Source: Terriglobia bacterium (GTDB lineage Bacteria; Acidobacteriota; Terriglobia; Terriglobales; Acidobacteriaceae). From it: DNA of 64,000 nt. Below, one piece after another: positions 25,960-35,174 of the stretch. The position numbers and the translations under genes are program-made. Location: positions 1 through 64,000 of the forward strand of contig JAIQEU010000016.1 of NCBI GenBank assembly GCA_020073665.1, read 5' to 3'. The notes under the pieces are model-generated. The model worked only from the letters and a program-made list of their open reading frames with translations. It ran no database searches and had not been told where the DNA came from. Position 1 is the stretch's first letter; every line of letters starts with the position of its first letter.

Positions 25960-25985
25960 AAAGGGTCGCCGGCTGGCGACCCTTT
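25960..25985 (-). terminator. Rho-independent terminator after the 75-residue gene
   Basis: AAAGGGTCGCC (25960-25970) pairs perfectly with GGCGACCCTTT (25975-25985) over a 4-base loop. On the minus strand a T-rich run (GCTTTTGC) follows the stem. Confidence 0.75.
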
Positions 25986-26001
25986 CTTCGCGAACCAACG
26001 C

Positions 26002-26229
26002 TTAGAGCGTCGACTCGATCTCGAATCCCCAGGCCTCAAGCAACGGCTCAGGGATGTACTTCGAATTCTTGTTGCGCCGCGCCCACTCGCGCAGGCGGGT
26101 AGAACGCAGGTACTGGTCGGGCGAGAGCTTGTACTCCCGCACTACTTGCTCAAACTCGGTGATGGTTGGGGTAATGGGCCCGATCGGTTCGGGCTTGCCC
26201 CAGTTAGGATTTCCGCGTCGCTTAGCCAT
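26002..26229 (-). CDS. Conserved small hypothetical protein, 75 residues
   Basis: The protein begins MAKRRGNPNWGKPEPIGPIT and continues TITEFEQVVREYKLSPDQYL then EWARRNKNSKYIPEPLLEAW. It is charged, without membrane segments or cysteines. The basic N-terminus and the helical segment would fit a small nucleic-acid-associated protein, but no known domain is evident. It is followed by a good terminator, which supports its being a real gene. Confidence 0.65.
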   Translation of the reverse strand: MAKRRGNPNWGKPEPIGPITPTITEFEQVVREYKLSPDQYLRSTRLREWARRNKNSKYIPEPLLEAWGFEIESTL

Positions 26230-26578
26230 GAAGATTCCGCCTCGTACCCAGAATTAAGGTTTCCCTCTAGAAATGCTTGTAACAGTTAGATTCGCTTGGC
26301 CTCAGCAAGGATTCACACCCTGCCTCTACAAGCCCGAAAATTACCCAGGCTCCTACTAACCAACCGGGAAGTAACTGGAAACTGAAGATTTTACAGCTTT
26401 TTCGGAGAAAGTCAACGAATTTCGCGCGCCAAACTGCAATGCTTGACGGATAAATAATTTATTATCAATGCGTTACATAACCTTAGTTGGCGCAGTTCAG
26501 CCCGTCTGGAGCTGGTTTCATAGCTGTTTTCTTCCGAAGCTGTTACTAGAGAGTAACGCGGCGCCTACACCTGCCAGG
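26230..26578. other. Gene-free stretch, AT-richer than its surroundings
   Basis: About 350 bases separate the 75-residue gene from the HD-GYP gene. The part at 26440-26470 is AT-rich (GATAAATAATTTATTATC) and may contain the minus-strand promoter of the 75-residue gene, though no clear -35/-10 pair with standard spacing was found. The plus-strand frame that starts here is a shadow of the HD-GYP gene. Confidence 0.5.
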
Positions 26579-27616
26579 TCAGACCATCATTTCAGGAATG
26601 TCCATCAGGCCCAGGCGGAAGCAGGTGGAAAAGGCGTCCACCACCCTGGGATCGAAATCCGAACCGCCAGCCTTGACAATGGTTTCTTTGGCTTCGAACG
26701 GGGACATGGCTTTGCGGTAGGGCCGGTCGCTGGTCAGGGAGTCGTAAACGTCGGCCACAGAGAGAATGCGCGCCTCCAAGGGGATGTTTTCGCCCTCGGT
26801 CTGGTGGTAGCCGGTGCCGTCGAACTTGTCGTGATGCGCCAGGATGATCGGAATCACGCGCGCTAACGGGCCACCCACAGGCTGCAGCATCTGGACTCCC
26901 AGGTCCACATGCTTCTGCATCTCCTGGTACTCGTCGGAAGTCAGGCGTGCGGCTTTGTACAAGATTTCGCGGCTGACATCCAGCTTTCCCAGGTCGTGAA
27001 TCAGAGCTGCGGCGCGGATGTCCTCGATGGTGTCGGTGGGCAACCCCATCTGCGCGGCGATCTTGGTGGCATACACCGAGACCCGGTAGGAATGGTTCTG
27101 GGTGTATTTGTCTTTCGAAATGAACTGGCTGAGGATGATCAGCACGCCGTGGTAAGTGCTGCGCAACTCGCGGAAGTGCTTCTGTTTGTGCTCGTACAAA
27201 GTACCCATGGCGTAGGCGTTGATCAGCAAAATGCCACCCCACACCGAGATCTCGAACCATTTTTCCGCAATCGGCAAGGGGGCAGACTGCCGGCCGAACA
27301 GCACCGGGTTGAAGTAGGTGATCAACACTACCACCAGCACACTGCTGAGGGCGGTCAAGGTGGCATGGCGGCGGCCATACACATAAGCCGAAAACAAGGT
27401 CGGCAGCGTGTACAGGCCTAGCAGCATGTGGTGGGAGTCCAGCAGGGAATTCAGCAGAGCCGTCAGAAGGAAGATCGAGAGCAGCAACCAGAGTTCACGG
27501 TTCACTTCACCGAGACGGCGCAGCCCCTCGGACTGCAGACGCTGCAGCCAAGGTGTGGAACGAGTCGGGGTGAAACGGGCGGTAGCTTGCACGGGCGCGA
27601 TCGCATCGAAATCCAT
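26579..27616 (-). CDS. Membrane HD-GYP protein, probable c-di-GMP phosphodiesterase
   Basis: This 345-residue protein has about four membrane segments between residues 42 and 140 (LLLSIFLLTALL, GGILLINAYAMG), then a cytoplasmic HD-GYP domain from about 155. The HD pair is at 207-208 (ALIHDLGKLD) and the second block is HHDKFDGTGYH at 261-271, followed by VADVYDSLTSDRPYR. The GYP motif reads GYH, a departure at the proline that often accompanies altered partner binding. Such enzymes cleave c-di-GMP. The start at 27616 follows an AGCAGG site. The adjacent divergent genes include a PilZ protein, the usual c-di-GMP receptor. Confidence 0.9.
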   Translation of the reverse strand: MDFDAIAPVQATARFTPTRSTPWLQRLQSEGLRRLGEVNRELWLLLSIFLLTALLNSLLDSHHMLLGLYTLPTLFSAYVYGRRHATLTALSSVLVVVLITYFNPVLFGRQSAPLPIAEKWFEISVWGGILLINAYAMGTLYEHKQKHFRELRSTYHGVLIILSQFISKDKYTQNHSYRVSVYATKIAAQMGLPTDTIEDIRAAALIHDLGKLDVSREILYKAARLTSDEYQEMQKHVDLGVQMLQPVGGPLARVIPIILAHHDKFDGTGYHQTEGENIPLEARILSVADVYDSLTSDRPYRKAMSPFEAKETIVKAGGSDFDPRVVDAFSTCFRLGLMDIPEMMV

Positions 27617-27821
27617 AACAACCTGCTTCTGACCGGCGCCTGTTACTGCCCGGTACGACAAACTGGCTCGCAACCGCAAGAAACGAGAAGCCCCTGCGGC
27701 TTGGTGATGCTGATGTTAGGTGCCTGCCTGGGGACTCGCAAGTTACTGCCGTAACCCGGGAGTACTGCTGCTGGATTGACGGGCGATTCGCAGGTACCTA
27801 CATTGCCTTCAGGGGGGCAAC

Positions 27822-27983
27822 GTGAAGGATATCTACGAAGTACTGCGCAGAAAACAGGCCGAGCAGGCGCAACTGGGCAAGCAGATTGAGGCGCTGCAAA
27901 CCGCCGCGGAACAGCTCCGCACCGTGGCTCATTTGCTAAACGATGAGCACGAAGAGAAAGACATGGCCGCCGGCCGCGGTTGA
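27822..27983 (+). CDS. Small coiled-coil protein, 53 residues
   Basis: A GTG start at 27822, preceded by AGGGGGG, opens a frame encoding MKDIYEVLRRKQAEQAQLGK and then a leucine/glutamine heptad segment (QIEALQTAAEQLRTVAHLL). It is strongly predicted as a coiled coil of about 40 residues with a short tail. Acidobacterial genomes often carry such tiny proteins beside signalling genes. It sits 43 bases upstream of the PilZ gene on the same strand and may form an operon with it. Confidence 0.6.
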   Translation: MKDIYEVLRRKQAEQAQLGKQIEALQTAAEQLRTVAHLLNDEHEEKDMAAGRG

Positions 27984-28026
27984 GGACCAAAGGCTTGCTG
28001 ATTTTTTCCGGACTTGAGGCGGCGTC

Positions 28027-29166
28027 ATGAGTCTGCACGCACTGGTGGTCGGTTCCGACGAGAAGATCGTGCGGGTGCTGCGGCGTGTCCTCAGCGACCT
28101 GGAAATCGGGATTGATACCTGCCAGGACTCCGGGGCCGCGGTGCACAAGCTCAGCCGCCAGAGATACGAAGCCGTGATCGTGGATTGCGCCGACGAGCAC
28201 ATGGCTTCCCAGGTCCTGCGCAGCGCCCGCAGCGCGCCGTGCAACAAGCGCGCAGTCGCGGTTGCGGTCATCGATGGCCAGACCGCGGTGCGCAGCGCTT
28301 TCGCCCTGGGCGCCCACTTTGTCCTCTACAAACCGATTTCGACCGAACGCGCCAAGTCCAGCTTCCGCGCGGTACGCGCCCTGATGAAGCGCGAACGCCG
28401 GCGCAATACCCGGCTCGCGGTACAGATCCCCGTCGTCCTGACAGTGGACAAAGGTTCCGGCCAGCAGAAAACGGTTACCACTGATCTCAGCGAAGGAGGC
28501 ATGGCCATCCAATTGTCCCGGCGCCCCGGAAATGCAGGCGCCATGCGGGCACACTTTACCCTTCCTGGAACTGACTGCTTGATCGACTGTGCGGTCGAGG
28601 TGGCCTGGGGCAATGCCGGTCGCCAGGCTGGGATTCGCTTTGTGGACCTGGCGCCGGAGAGCCACCGGCGGCTGAAGGCATGGCTCAATAGTCATTCCCC
28701 CGAAACCGAGAAAGATGATCCGCCGGTGGCCTGCAAGTTGACCGATTTGAGCCTGGGCGGCTGTTACCTGGAGATGACCTCGCCGTTTCCGGTGAAGACC
28801 CGCGTCGTGCTCTCCATGCGGGTTGCGGAAGCGGAAGTGCAGGTCGAAGGCGTGGTGCGCGTCATGCATCCCGAAGTCGGTATGGGAGTGTTGTTCCGAC
28901 AGAAGACCACGCAGCAAAGAGAGCAGGTCGAGAAATTCATCCAGGCGCTGATGAGCAATAGGGGAGATCCGCCGGAACTGCTGGTGGAACCGGAAGGCTT
29001 GGACACGGAAAACGTGGAACCCCGGAATGGGGATGGCGATGCCGACGACCCCCTGGTCGAACTCTTCCACACCAAGGCCGACCTCTCGACCGATGCCTTC
29101 CTGATCGAGTTGCGCCGCCAGCGCGGCCCGAATTCGGACGCGGCGCGGGCTTCCGCCTCTTCCTAG
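28027..29166 (+). CDS. Receiver-like domain with two PilZ domains
   Basis: This 379-residue cytoplasmic protein begins with a receiver-like domain (about 1-115), with a possible phospho-acceptor Asp53 in AVIVDCADE and the signature lysine in LYKPIS. The first PilZ domain (about 125-220) has the basic motif RRRNTRLAVQIP and TTDLSEGGMAIQ, matching the c-di-GMP motif RxxxR...DxSxxG. A second PilZ-like domain (about 225-325) has TDLSLGGCYLEM but no RxxxR, so it may be structural. An acidic tail ends it. It probably reads the c-di-GMP controlled by the HD-GYP protein encoded divergently. Confidence 0.85.
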   Translation: MSLHALVVGSDEKIVRVLRRVLSDLEIGIDTCQDSGAAVHKLSRQRYEAVIVDCADEHMASQVLRSARSAPCNKRAVAVAVIDGQTAVRSAFALGAHFVLYKPISTERAKSSFRAVRALMKRERRRNTRLAVQIPVVLTVDKGSGQQKTVTTDLSEGGMAIQLSRRPGNAGAMRAHFTLPGTDCLIDCAVEVAWGNAGRQAGIRFVDLAPESHRRLKAWLNSHSPETEKDDPPVACKLTDLSLGGCYLEMTSPFPVKTRVVLSMRVAEAEVQVEGVVRVMHPEVGMGVLFRQKTTQQREQVEKFIQALMSNRGDPPELLVEPEGLDTENVEPRNGDGDADDPLVELFHTKADLSTDAFLIELRRQRGPNSDAARASASS

Positions 29167-29247
29167 CCGGCATTCAACTCTGCCCTGTTTTCCTCCCAAC
29201 TCTTTCAAAACACTTCTTGGCCGCCCCTTGCGACGGCACGCATGCGG

Positions 29248-29261
29248 GTGACGCACGTCAC
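29248..29261. promoter_or_regulatory. Palindrome GTGACGCACGTCAC, possible operator
   Basis: The site reads GTGACG-CA-CGTCAC, a perfect 6-2-6 palindrome about 200 bases upstream of the gene at 29461. Its TGAC/GTCA halves recall CRP/FNR-type or bZIP-like sites, but no regulator is known here, and a short palindrome can arise by chance. Confidence 0.3.
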
Positions 29262-29460
29262 GGCGTAGAAGGACGGGGGAGGTGACAATTAAATTGTGTA
29301 AGTGTGCCCTTCGTCCCATGAAGTCAACCGATCACGGCTCGCTGCAGCCTGTGCCGATCGCGACAGAAGGCCGCACGATGCTCTTTAACCTGGAACCTCC
29401 GCGGGCCACGCCGCTGCGGCTGGCGCCCGGGTGTTGGCGATGCGGAAAGGAGAAGCGGCC

Positions 29461-29895
29461 ATGAAACTATCCAGTTTGTTCTTGGGAGCTCTTTTCGCGG
29501 TGGCAGTGCTTGCCGTCCTGCTGCTGGTGGTGGGAGGAGAGTTTTACCGTCCGGTGCAAGGGCAGGGTGCAGCCCTCTACAACCCGGCGAACGAGGTGGT
29601 GGTGAAGGGTGTGGTCGAGCAAGTCACAGAGTTTACCTGCCCGGTGAGCGAAGGCGAATTGGGCACGCACTTGATGGTCAAGACCAGCGACGGGATGATG
29701 CAGATACACCTGGTGCAGGCGCGCATCCTGCGCAGCCAGCAAGTCAAATTCAATTCCGGCGACCAAGTCGAAGTGGTAGGCGCGAAACTCCACTACCGCG
29801 GGCACGATGACTTGATTGCGCGGGAAATCACCCGCGGCAACGAGACGCTGGTGTTCCGGGACCACGCAGGCAAGCTGCTGATGACGCAGCCGTAG
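29461..29895 (+). CDS. Membrane-anchored or secreted OB-fold-like hypothetical protein
   Basis: The start at 29461 follows GAAAGGAGAAGC. The protein begins MKLSSLFLGALFAVAVLAVL, a long uncleaved-looking hydrophobic segment that may be a membrane anchor, then a beta-rich domain of about 110 residues. Repeating VVVKGVVEQVTEFTC, FNSGDQVEVVGAKLHYRGHD and LIAREITRGNETLVFRD resemble an OB-fold similar to DNA- or metal-binding periplasmic domains of the YdeI/NlpE type. The function is unknown. It precedes the tRNA gene, which is on the other strand. Confidence 0.7.
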   Translation: MKLSSLFLGALFAVAVLAVLLLVVGGEFYRPVQGQGAALYNPANEVVVKGVVEQVTEFTCPVSEGELGTHLMVKTSDGMMQIHLVQARILRSQQVKFNSGDQVEVVGAKLHYRGHDDLIAREITRGNETLVFRDHAGKLLMTQP

Positions 29896-29948
29896 TCTGA
29901 GAGTCGTGAATCGAATCGCCGCATTCGACGAAGGGCAGTAACTTCGGA

Positions 29949-30037
29949 TGGTGCCCGGGATCGGAATCGAACCGATACGTCCCTTTCAGGACCCGGGATT
30001 TTAAGTCCCGTGCGTCTGCCAGTTTCGCCACCCGGGC
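29949..30037 (-). tRNA. tRNA-Leu, anticodon TAA
   Basis: The minus strand gives an 89-nt tRNA including an encoded CCA. The acceptor stem is GCCCGGG with CCCGGGC, and the D-loop begins TGGCGAAACTGGCAGACGCA. The anticodon loop CTTAAAA is enclosed by CGGGA/TCCCG, so the anticodon is TAA (UUA codon). The variable arm is long, as expected for Leu, and the T-loop is GTTCGATTC. It is the only tRNA in the window. Confidence 0.97.
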
Positions 30038-30743
30038 GGGGGTTGCAACTTCTACATCTTACTGCACGTTTGCGGTGTGCCGGGGGGCATGGCTGGAATC
30101 AAGGTTCCGCTTGCCGCAGGCCGGTCAGAAAGCACCAAACCGGCCGCTTCTTCTCGAAATGCCTCCAGGCGGCCGGGAACATTCCGACACCAACGCTGAG
30201 CCTTTTTCCCCGTATTCTCCACATTCAATTATTAGAGCGTGTTCTCGGCTCCGCGCGGAAAGCGCAGAACAGCAGGTGAATCAAACCCCGGGAATTTCAT
30301 TCACGCATTCCCCTGGGCGCTGCAGAACTGAAGTGTGGAGGACGATGATGCTTTATCGATATACCCGTTGTCTGCACCTGCTGACGTTCGCGAGGCGGGC
30401 GGCGAGCCAGGGCCTAAGTGCGCGGGCACGCAGGTTGAAGCCGGAGATCCAACAGGTTTTCATAGGTCCACTGGACGAGAATCCAATAGTTGGTAGGTCA
30501 CTGACTAGCGTCCAATGTGAGTTCAGCGGCAATTTGCCGCCCCAGAGCTGAGGCCACGATCCTCCCATCCGGCTCACAGTAAAGCACAATAGGACAATGA
30601 CTGCCCGAGTTGTTGTGTCCTGACAATGGCGTGTTTGTTCTGGTGAAGTGTCTTTGGATGTAGAATTGCTCGCCTAGGCTCTACAGGGAACCTCGTCTTT
30701 TTGCGTATCGGGCTAAGAAACACCAACCGAAGCCTTCCAGGAG
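30038..30743. other. Gene-free region between tRNA-Leu and the TonB-dependent receptor
   Basis: About 700 bases without a convincing gene. A plus-strand frame at 30345-30551 (MMLYRYTRCLHLLTFARRAA and onward, 68 residues) follows a GGAGG site, but its composition is basic and unlike neighbouring proteins, so I treat it as doubtful. The overlapping minus-strand frame at 30353-30589 is equally weak. The region may hold the receptor's promoter or old gene debris. Confidence 0.4.
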
Positions 30744-33700
30744 ATGCGCGTTATGCATGCAAAAAAAGAAGCGACACCAGTCGTGGGTCTACGGAACCTA
30801 ACCGTTGTTCTCATTTCGATACTGCTGACCCTGTCGGCATTCGCCCAGGAGTCCACGGTCAAGGGGAACCTGGCCGGCGTAGCGACAGATAAGACGGGGG
30901 CTGTAGTTCCCGGTGTCAAGGTGAACATCAGCGGGCCAACTGGGAGCAAGAGCGTACAAACCGATTCCCAGGGCAGGTTCTCGTTCCCGCTGTTGGTCCC
31001 GGGTTTCTACGACCTTGCAACCGAGAAAGCAGGGTTCAGGTCTGCCCAGGTCAAGCACTTGGAAGTCTTGGCTGGCCGCACCGCTGAGGTCAATGTGCCG
31101 GTCGAAGTCGGCGTCAGCACGGAAGTAATCGAAGTTCACGCCGATACTACCGCGATTGACACCACGTCGAGTGCAGTCGGCTCGAATCTTACCGATGAGT
31201 TCTATTCCAAGGTACCTATCTCTCGCGGAGTGGCCAGCCTTTTCTATACCGCGCCTGGGGTCGCCGACGGTGGCGGCACGGGCAATGCGAATCCTTCGAT
31301 TTCAGGGTCATCCGGACTGGAGAACCAGTACGTGGCGGATGGCGTGAATATCACTAACTCAGCGTACGGCGGGCTGGGAGTCTATACCCAAAATCAGGGC
31401 GCGATTGGTTCCGGCATCACGTTGAGCTTCATCAAGGAAGTAGACGTGAAGACGGGCGGCTTCGAGCCACAATACGGCCAGGCGACTGGCGGTATTGTGC
31501 AGATCATCACCAAGTCAGGCAGCGAGCAGTATCACGGAGCGCTGTCGCTCTACGGGGCGCCTACTTGGGGACGGGCGACGGCAAGGTATCGGGATGATGT
31601 CGCGGTCAGCAAGCGTGGCAAGCTGGTGGACTACGGACAGTATGAATTGAGCGGAGAATTGGGCGGGTTCGTCCCCGGCTTGAAGGAACACCTGTTCTTC
31701 TTCGGTTCGTTTGATCCTTCCTACACCCACAATTTCTGGAACGCTCCTCCCGGGGCGGGAATTTTTGGCACGCAGGAGCAGCGAACCAATGCTTACGACT
31801 ACGCGGGCAAGCTGACCTTTAAGATCAATAGCCGGCACACCATCGAAGGGTCGGTGTCCGGCGATCCCGCCCACACCGGCACCGGGCAGCTAACCCCTCC
31901 AGCCAATCTGGCGGTTGCTAACAACACCGGGTTCAGCAAATGGGACTATGGAACCAGGAACACGGTGGCCCGCTACAACGGTACGCTCAGCAACACGTGG
32001 CTGGTGAACGCTTCCTACGGCTACAACATCAATTACTTCCACGAGCAGCCGCTGTTCGACGTCTTCAACATCGTGGATGCGACTACACCCAATGTCACGA
32101 CCTTGCAGGGTTTCGGGCGTCTTGAACAGCATGAGGCCGATGGCAGCCGACTGACTCTGGACACTTCGAAGGTCGTGAGTCATTGGGGTTCGCACACCTT
32201 CAGCGTAGGCTACCAGTGGGAAAACCCTCACTATGACGATGGTCAGAACCGTTCGGGCGGTACCTACACCGTTCCGGATACGAACTTCATGGGAGGGAGT
32301 TATCTTCCCAGCAGCAATCCACCGGCGGCGGGCGCTCCCTCGGACGCGCAGTTTCAGTTACAGCAGCTGCCCATGGATTCCAGTGGGAATATCATCACGG
32401 GGTGCGCTATTTGCCCGACATATGCACCTTTGGGGGGAGCACAGGTTGTACTCGTACAGACCCGTGGTCAGTTCGGCGGCAGCGGTCTCCGGGCCACCCG
32501 CGGGCTCTACCAGGCCGCCTATGTCAACGACAACTGGACGATCAATCGGCGGATCAGCGTTAGTGTTGGCTGGCGCTGGGAACAGCAGCGCGTGACCGGG
32601 ACTCTCACCCACTACTCTTTTACCGACAACTGGGAACCACGCCTAGGTTTCTCAATTGACCCCTGGGGCAACAAGAAGACCAAGATCTTTGGCAACTTTG
32701 GACGCTACAGCTATTCTCTGCCTCTTGACGTGGCAATCCGTTCACTCTCGGGGGAAAACGATCTCAACAATGTCTTCTTCGCCCCCGTGATTGGGGCCAA
32801 CAACAGTGTCTCCGTGGCCCTGGACTCGGCGCATGTCCTCAACGGAACTGGGGGCACCCCGACGCCAACGTGTCCCACGTGCACAGTAAACTTCCCGCTG
32901 CCCAGCGTCTCCACCGCATCGCTTGGCGAGAATTTCTTGCCTGGATCGAAGCTGAGCTACGAGGACGAGTATCTGATCGGCGCCGAGCATGAGTGGCACG
33001 GCATTGTCTTTAGCGGCCGCTACATTGACCGCCGCTTGAAGCGCATCATCGAGGACATCAGCGGCACTTCTCCGGAAGGGTCGCAGCTCATCGGACAGAA
33101 CTTCTCGATTGGAAATCCGAGCCCCAGCCTGGATGCGTACATCAATGAACAGCAGGTTGTGATTCCTGCAGGCACGCTGGCGCCCAGTTTCCCAACCATC
33201 AATCCAGCCTGTTCTTGGTCAAACGCCGGCGGCATTATTACGACTAATGTGATTGGTGTCGACAGCACTGGGAAGGCCGGCCCGGTCGCTGATACGAACG
33301 GCAATGTATTTACGCCGAACAGCATTTGTTTTGCGAATAACACCACCGCCGGCTTATTCGGAGCCGACGGCAAGCCCGACGGTTTCGCCAAGCCCAAGCG
33401 GAACTACACTGCGTTGGAATTCGAAGCCAACAAGTCCTTCAGCAATGGCTACCTGATGCGCTTTAACTACCGGCTGGCAAAGCTCTATGGCAACTACGAG
33501 GGCGCCTACCGCAACGATAACGGGCAATCCGATCCGGGAATCAGTTCGCTGTTTGACTTCACTCCCGGCCTGTACAACTTGTTGGGCGACCAGTTCAAGC
33601 CGGGCATCCTGAGTACTGATCGTCTGAGCGTGTTCAACGCATTTTTCAGCTACACCTTCAGCAATTCGCGGTTCAAGGGCCTGACCATAGGGACTTCTGC

Positions 33701-34064
33701 CAGGATCCAGAGCGGCACTCCGCTCAGTACCCTGGCGGACCATCCGGCGTATGGCAATGCCGGAGAGGTTCCGCTTGGCGGTCGCGGGGCGTTGGGCCGT
33801 AGTCCGGTGACTGGCGGAGTGGATGCCAAGGTCGACTATCCGGTGAAACTGTCCGAACGGTGGACCCTGCGGCTCGCGGCGGACATGTTCAATATTTTCG
33901 ATTCCCGCCCAGCCTCGATCATCGATCAGGCACGCGACCTGTCGTTCCAGGGAGCCGGTTCTAATCTAGACTTCCTGAAACCCGGACAGACCAACGGTAC
34001 GGGCTCCATACCGGCGTACCAGGACCCGTTCTATGCCCGGTTCACGGTGAAGCTAGAGTTCTAA
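30744..34064 (+). CDS. Oar-like TonB-dependent receptor with carboxypeptidase-type N-terminal domain
   Basis: This 1106-residue outer-membrane protein has a signal peptide (MRVMHAKKEATPVVGLRNLT, then VVLISILLTLSAFAQ), then a carboxypeptidase-regulatory-like domain of about 80 residues (GVATDKTGAVVPGVKVNISG and FSFPLLVPGFYDLATEKAG). The plug follows (GSNLTDEFYSKVPISRGV), with IDEQ-like TGGIVQIITKSGSEQYHG, and then a long beta-barrel rich in aromatic/Gly patterns, ending ARFTVKLEF. The terminal Phe is typical of outer-membrane barrels. These receptors are multiplied in acidobacteria and presumably import oligomeric nutrients. A perfect terminator follows. Confidence 0.93.
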   Translation: MRVMHAKKEATPVVGLRNLTVVLISILLTLSAFAQESTVKGNLAGVATDKTGAVVPGVKVNISGPTGSKSVQTDSQGRFSFPLLVPGFYDLATEKAGFRSAQVKHLEVLAGRTAEVNVPVEVGVSTEVIEVHADTTAIDTTSSAVGSNLTDEFYSKVPISRGVASLFYTAPGVADGGGTGNANPSISGSSGLENQYVADGVNITNSAYGGLGVYTQNQGAIGSGITLSFIKEVDVKTGGFEPQYGQATGGIVQIITKSGSEQYHGALSLYGAPTWGRATARYRDDVAVSKRGKLVDYGQYELSGELGGFVPGLKEHLFFFGSFDPSYTHNFWNAPPGAGIFGTQEQRTNAYDYAGKLTFKINSRHTIEGSVSGDPAHTGTGQLTPPANLAVANNTGFSKWDYGTRNTVARYNGTLSNTWLVNASYGYNINYFHEQPLFDVFNIVDATTPNVTTLQGFGRLEQHEADGSRLTLDTSKVVSHWGSHTFSVGYQWENPHYDDGQNRSGGTYTVPDTNFMGGSYLPSSNPPAAGAPSDAQFQLQQLPMDSSGNIITGCAICPTYAPLGGAQVVLVQTRGQFGGSGLRATRGLYQAAYVNDNWTINRRISVSVGWRWEQQRVTGTLTHYSFTDNWEPRLGFSIDPWGNKKTKIFGNFGRYSYSLPLDVAIRSLSGENDLNNVFFAPVIGANNSVSVALDSAHVLNGTGGTPTPTCPTCTVNFPLPSVSTASLGENFLPGSKLSYEDEYLIGAEHEWHGIVFSGRYIDRRLKRIIEDISGTSPEGSQLIGQNFSIGNPSPSLDAYINEQQVVIPAGTLAPSFPTINPACSWSNAGGIITTNVIGVDSTGKAGPVADTNGNVFTPNSICFANNTTAGLFGADGKPDGFAKPKRNYTALEFEANKSFSNGYLMRFNYRLAKLYGNYEGAYRNDNGQSDPGISSLFDFTPGLYNLLGDQFKPGILSTDRLSVFNAFFSYTFSNSRFKGLTIGTSARIQSGTPLSTLADHPAYGNAGEVPLGGRGALGRSPVTGGVDAKVDYPVKLSERWTLRLAADMFNIFDSRPASIIDQARDLSFQGAGSNLDFLKPGQTNGTGSIPAYQDPFYARFTVKLEF

Positions 34065-34088
34065 GGAGCCGATCAAACGCAGTTACTA

Positions 34089-34126
34089 CTCGGGGAGGAG
34101 CTAACATACCTCCCCGAGTTTTCTTT
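34089..34126 (+). terminator. Rho-independent terminator after the receptor gene
   Basis: CTCGGGGAGG (34089-34098) pairs perfectly with CCTCCCCGAG (34109-34118) over a 10-base loop, followed by TTTTCTTT. It separates the receptor transcript from the TPR gene. Confidence 0.9.
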
Positions 34127-34151
34127 CAGACCGGTTGCGTCGAGGTTACGC

Positions 34152-35159
34152 GTGCGAGTTGCCGGCATTCTCCGGATCACACTCCTCCTGGGGGCTGTCT
34201 GCCTACCTGTCCCCATATGCAGGGCGCAGTTGTTTTCGATTACTGAACTGAAGGGACAACTCAGACTTACCAATGGCACAAGCGGGCCGGCGGGGATTCA
34301 GATTCTCCTGGAGAATGCCACAGGAGCCGAAGTGGCGCGCACCACTACCGATTCCCGGGGTAAGTTCTTGTTTACCAGCCTTAGTCTTGGGATTTACACG
34401 GTTAGAGTTCACCAACTTGGATACTTGCGGAGCTCGCAACAGGTTGATCTTTCGTTCACGCCGAGCGGGTCGGTGGATCTAACCCTGGTCCCAGACAGCA
34501 AGCCGGAATCGATTACGCCGTCGTCCTCTGCGAACCCGGTGAACCTTGCCGGTCTACAAGAGCCTGAGACCAAGACCGGCCGCGCCGAGCTCAAGAAGGG
34601 CCGGGGACGGCTGTTCGAGGCCAACGACCCGGCAGGAAGCCTGCCACACTTCGCAAAGTTGATTGAGGCCGAGCCCAAATACATTAGCGGCCACGTCTAC
34701 CAGGGGATCGCGCTGTTGCGACTGAATCGCGCATCCGAAGCCGAAAGTGCCTTGCGGGATGCGGTGAAGCTCGACTCCACCAACTTTTCCGCTCAATTCC
34801 TGCTAGGGGTGTGCCTGAACCAGGAGAACCAGTTTGCAGAGGCGGCCAAGAGCTTAGAAAAGGCCTTGCAGCAGGACTCCACGTCGGTGGAAGGCCACTA
34901 CGAGTTGAGCCGAAGCTACCTGGCCCTGAACCGCTGGCAGGATGCCGAGCCGCATGCCCTGGAGGCGGTCAAGCTGCGGGCCGACTTTGCACCCGTCCAC
35001 GTGGTGCTGGGAAATATCGACCTGAAAAAAGGAGATGCTAAAGCCGCGCTGGCCGAGTATGAACGGTACTTGACCCTCGATCCCAATGGACCGTTTGCCG
35101 CTCCCACTCGAACCATGGCTGCCAAGATTCGCAGCGGCCTGGGGATGCCGCCGCAGTAG
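34152..35159 (+). CDS. Secreted protein with carboxypeptidase-regulatory-like domain and TPR repeats
   Basis: This 335-residue protein starts at a GTG and has a signal peptide ending ICRAQ. Residues about 30-115 resemble a carboxypeptidase-regulatory-like domain (DSRGKFLFTSLSLGIYTVRV), the same fold as in the upstream receptor. Residues about 140-325 form TPR repeats (LIEAEPKYISGHVYQGIALL, EQALQQDSTSVEGHYELSRS-like, EYERYLTLDPN). It is a protein-interaction scaffold in the periplasm. Juxtaposition with the receptor and the GWxTD protein recurs in acidobacteria. Confidence 0.82.
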   Translation: MRVAGILRITLLLGAVCLPVPICRAQLFSITELKGQLRLTNGTSGPAGIQILLENATGAEVARTTTDSRGKFLFTSLSLGIYTVRVHQLGYLRSSQQVDLSFTPSGSVDLTLVPDSKPESITPSSSANPVNLAGLQEPETKTGRAELKKGRGRLFEANDPAGSLPHFAKLIEAEPKYISGHVYQGIALLRLNRASEAESALRDAVKLDSTNFSAQFLLGVCLNQENQFAEAAKSLEKALQQDSTSVEGHYELSRSYLALNRWQDAEPHALEAVKLRADFAPVHVVLGNIDLKKGDAKAALAEYERYLTLDPNGPFAAPTRTMAAKIRSGLGMPPQ

Positions 35160-35174
35160 AATCAGAACAGCCAC

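Noticed and set aside
26440-26470. A Fur-box-like AT-rich sequence
   Set aside because: It is only loosely palindromic and does not match the Fur consensus. AT-rich sequence alone is not evidence.
30075-30551. A 158-residue frame between the tRNA and the receptor
   Set aside because: Part of it overlaps poorly coding sequence. Only the last 68 residues have a possible start with a ribosome site, and those lack any known resemblance, so it is not called.
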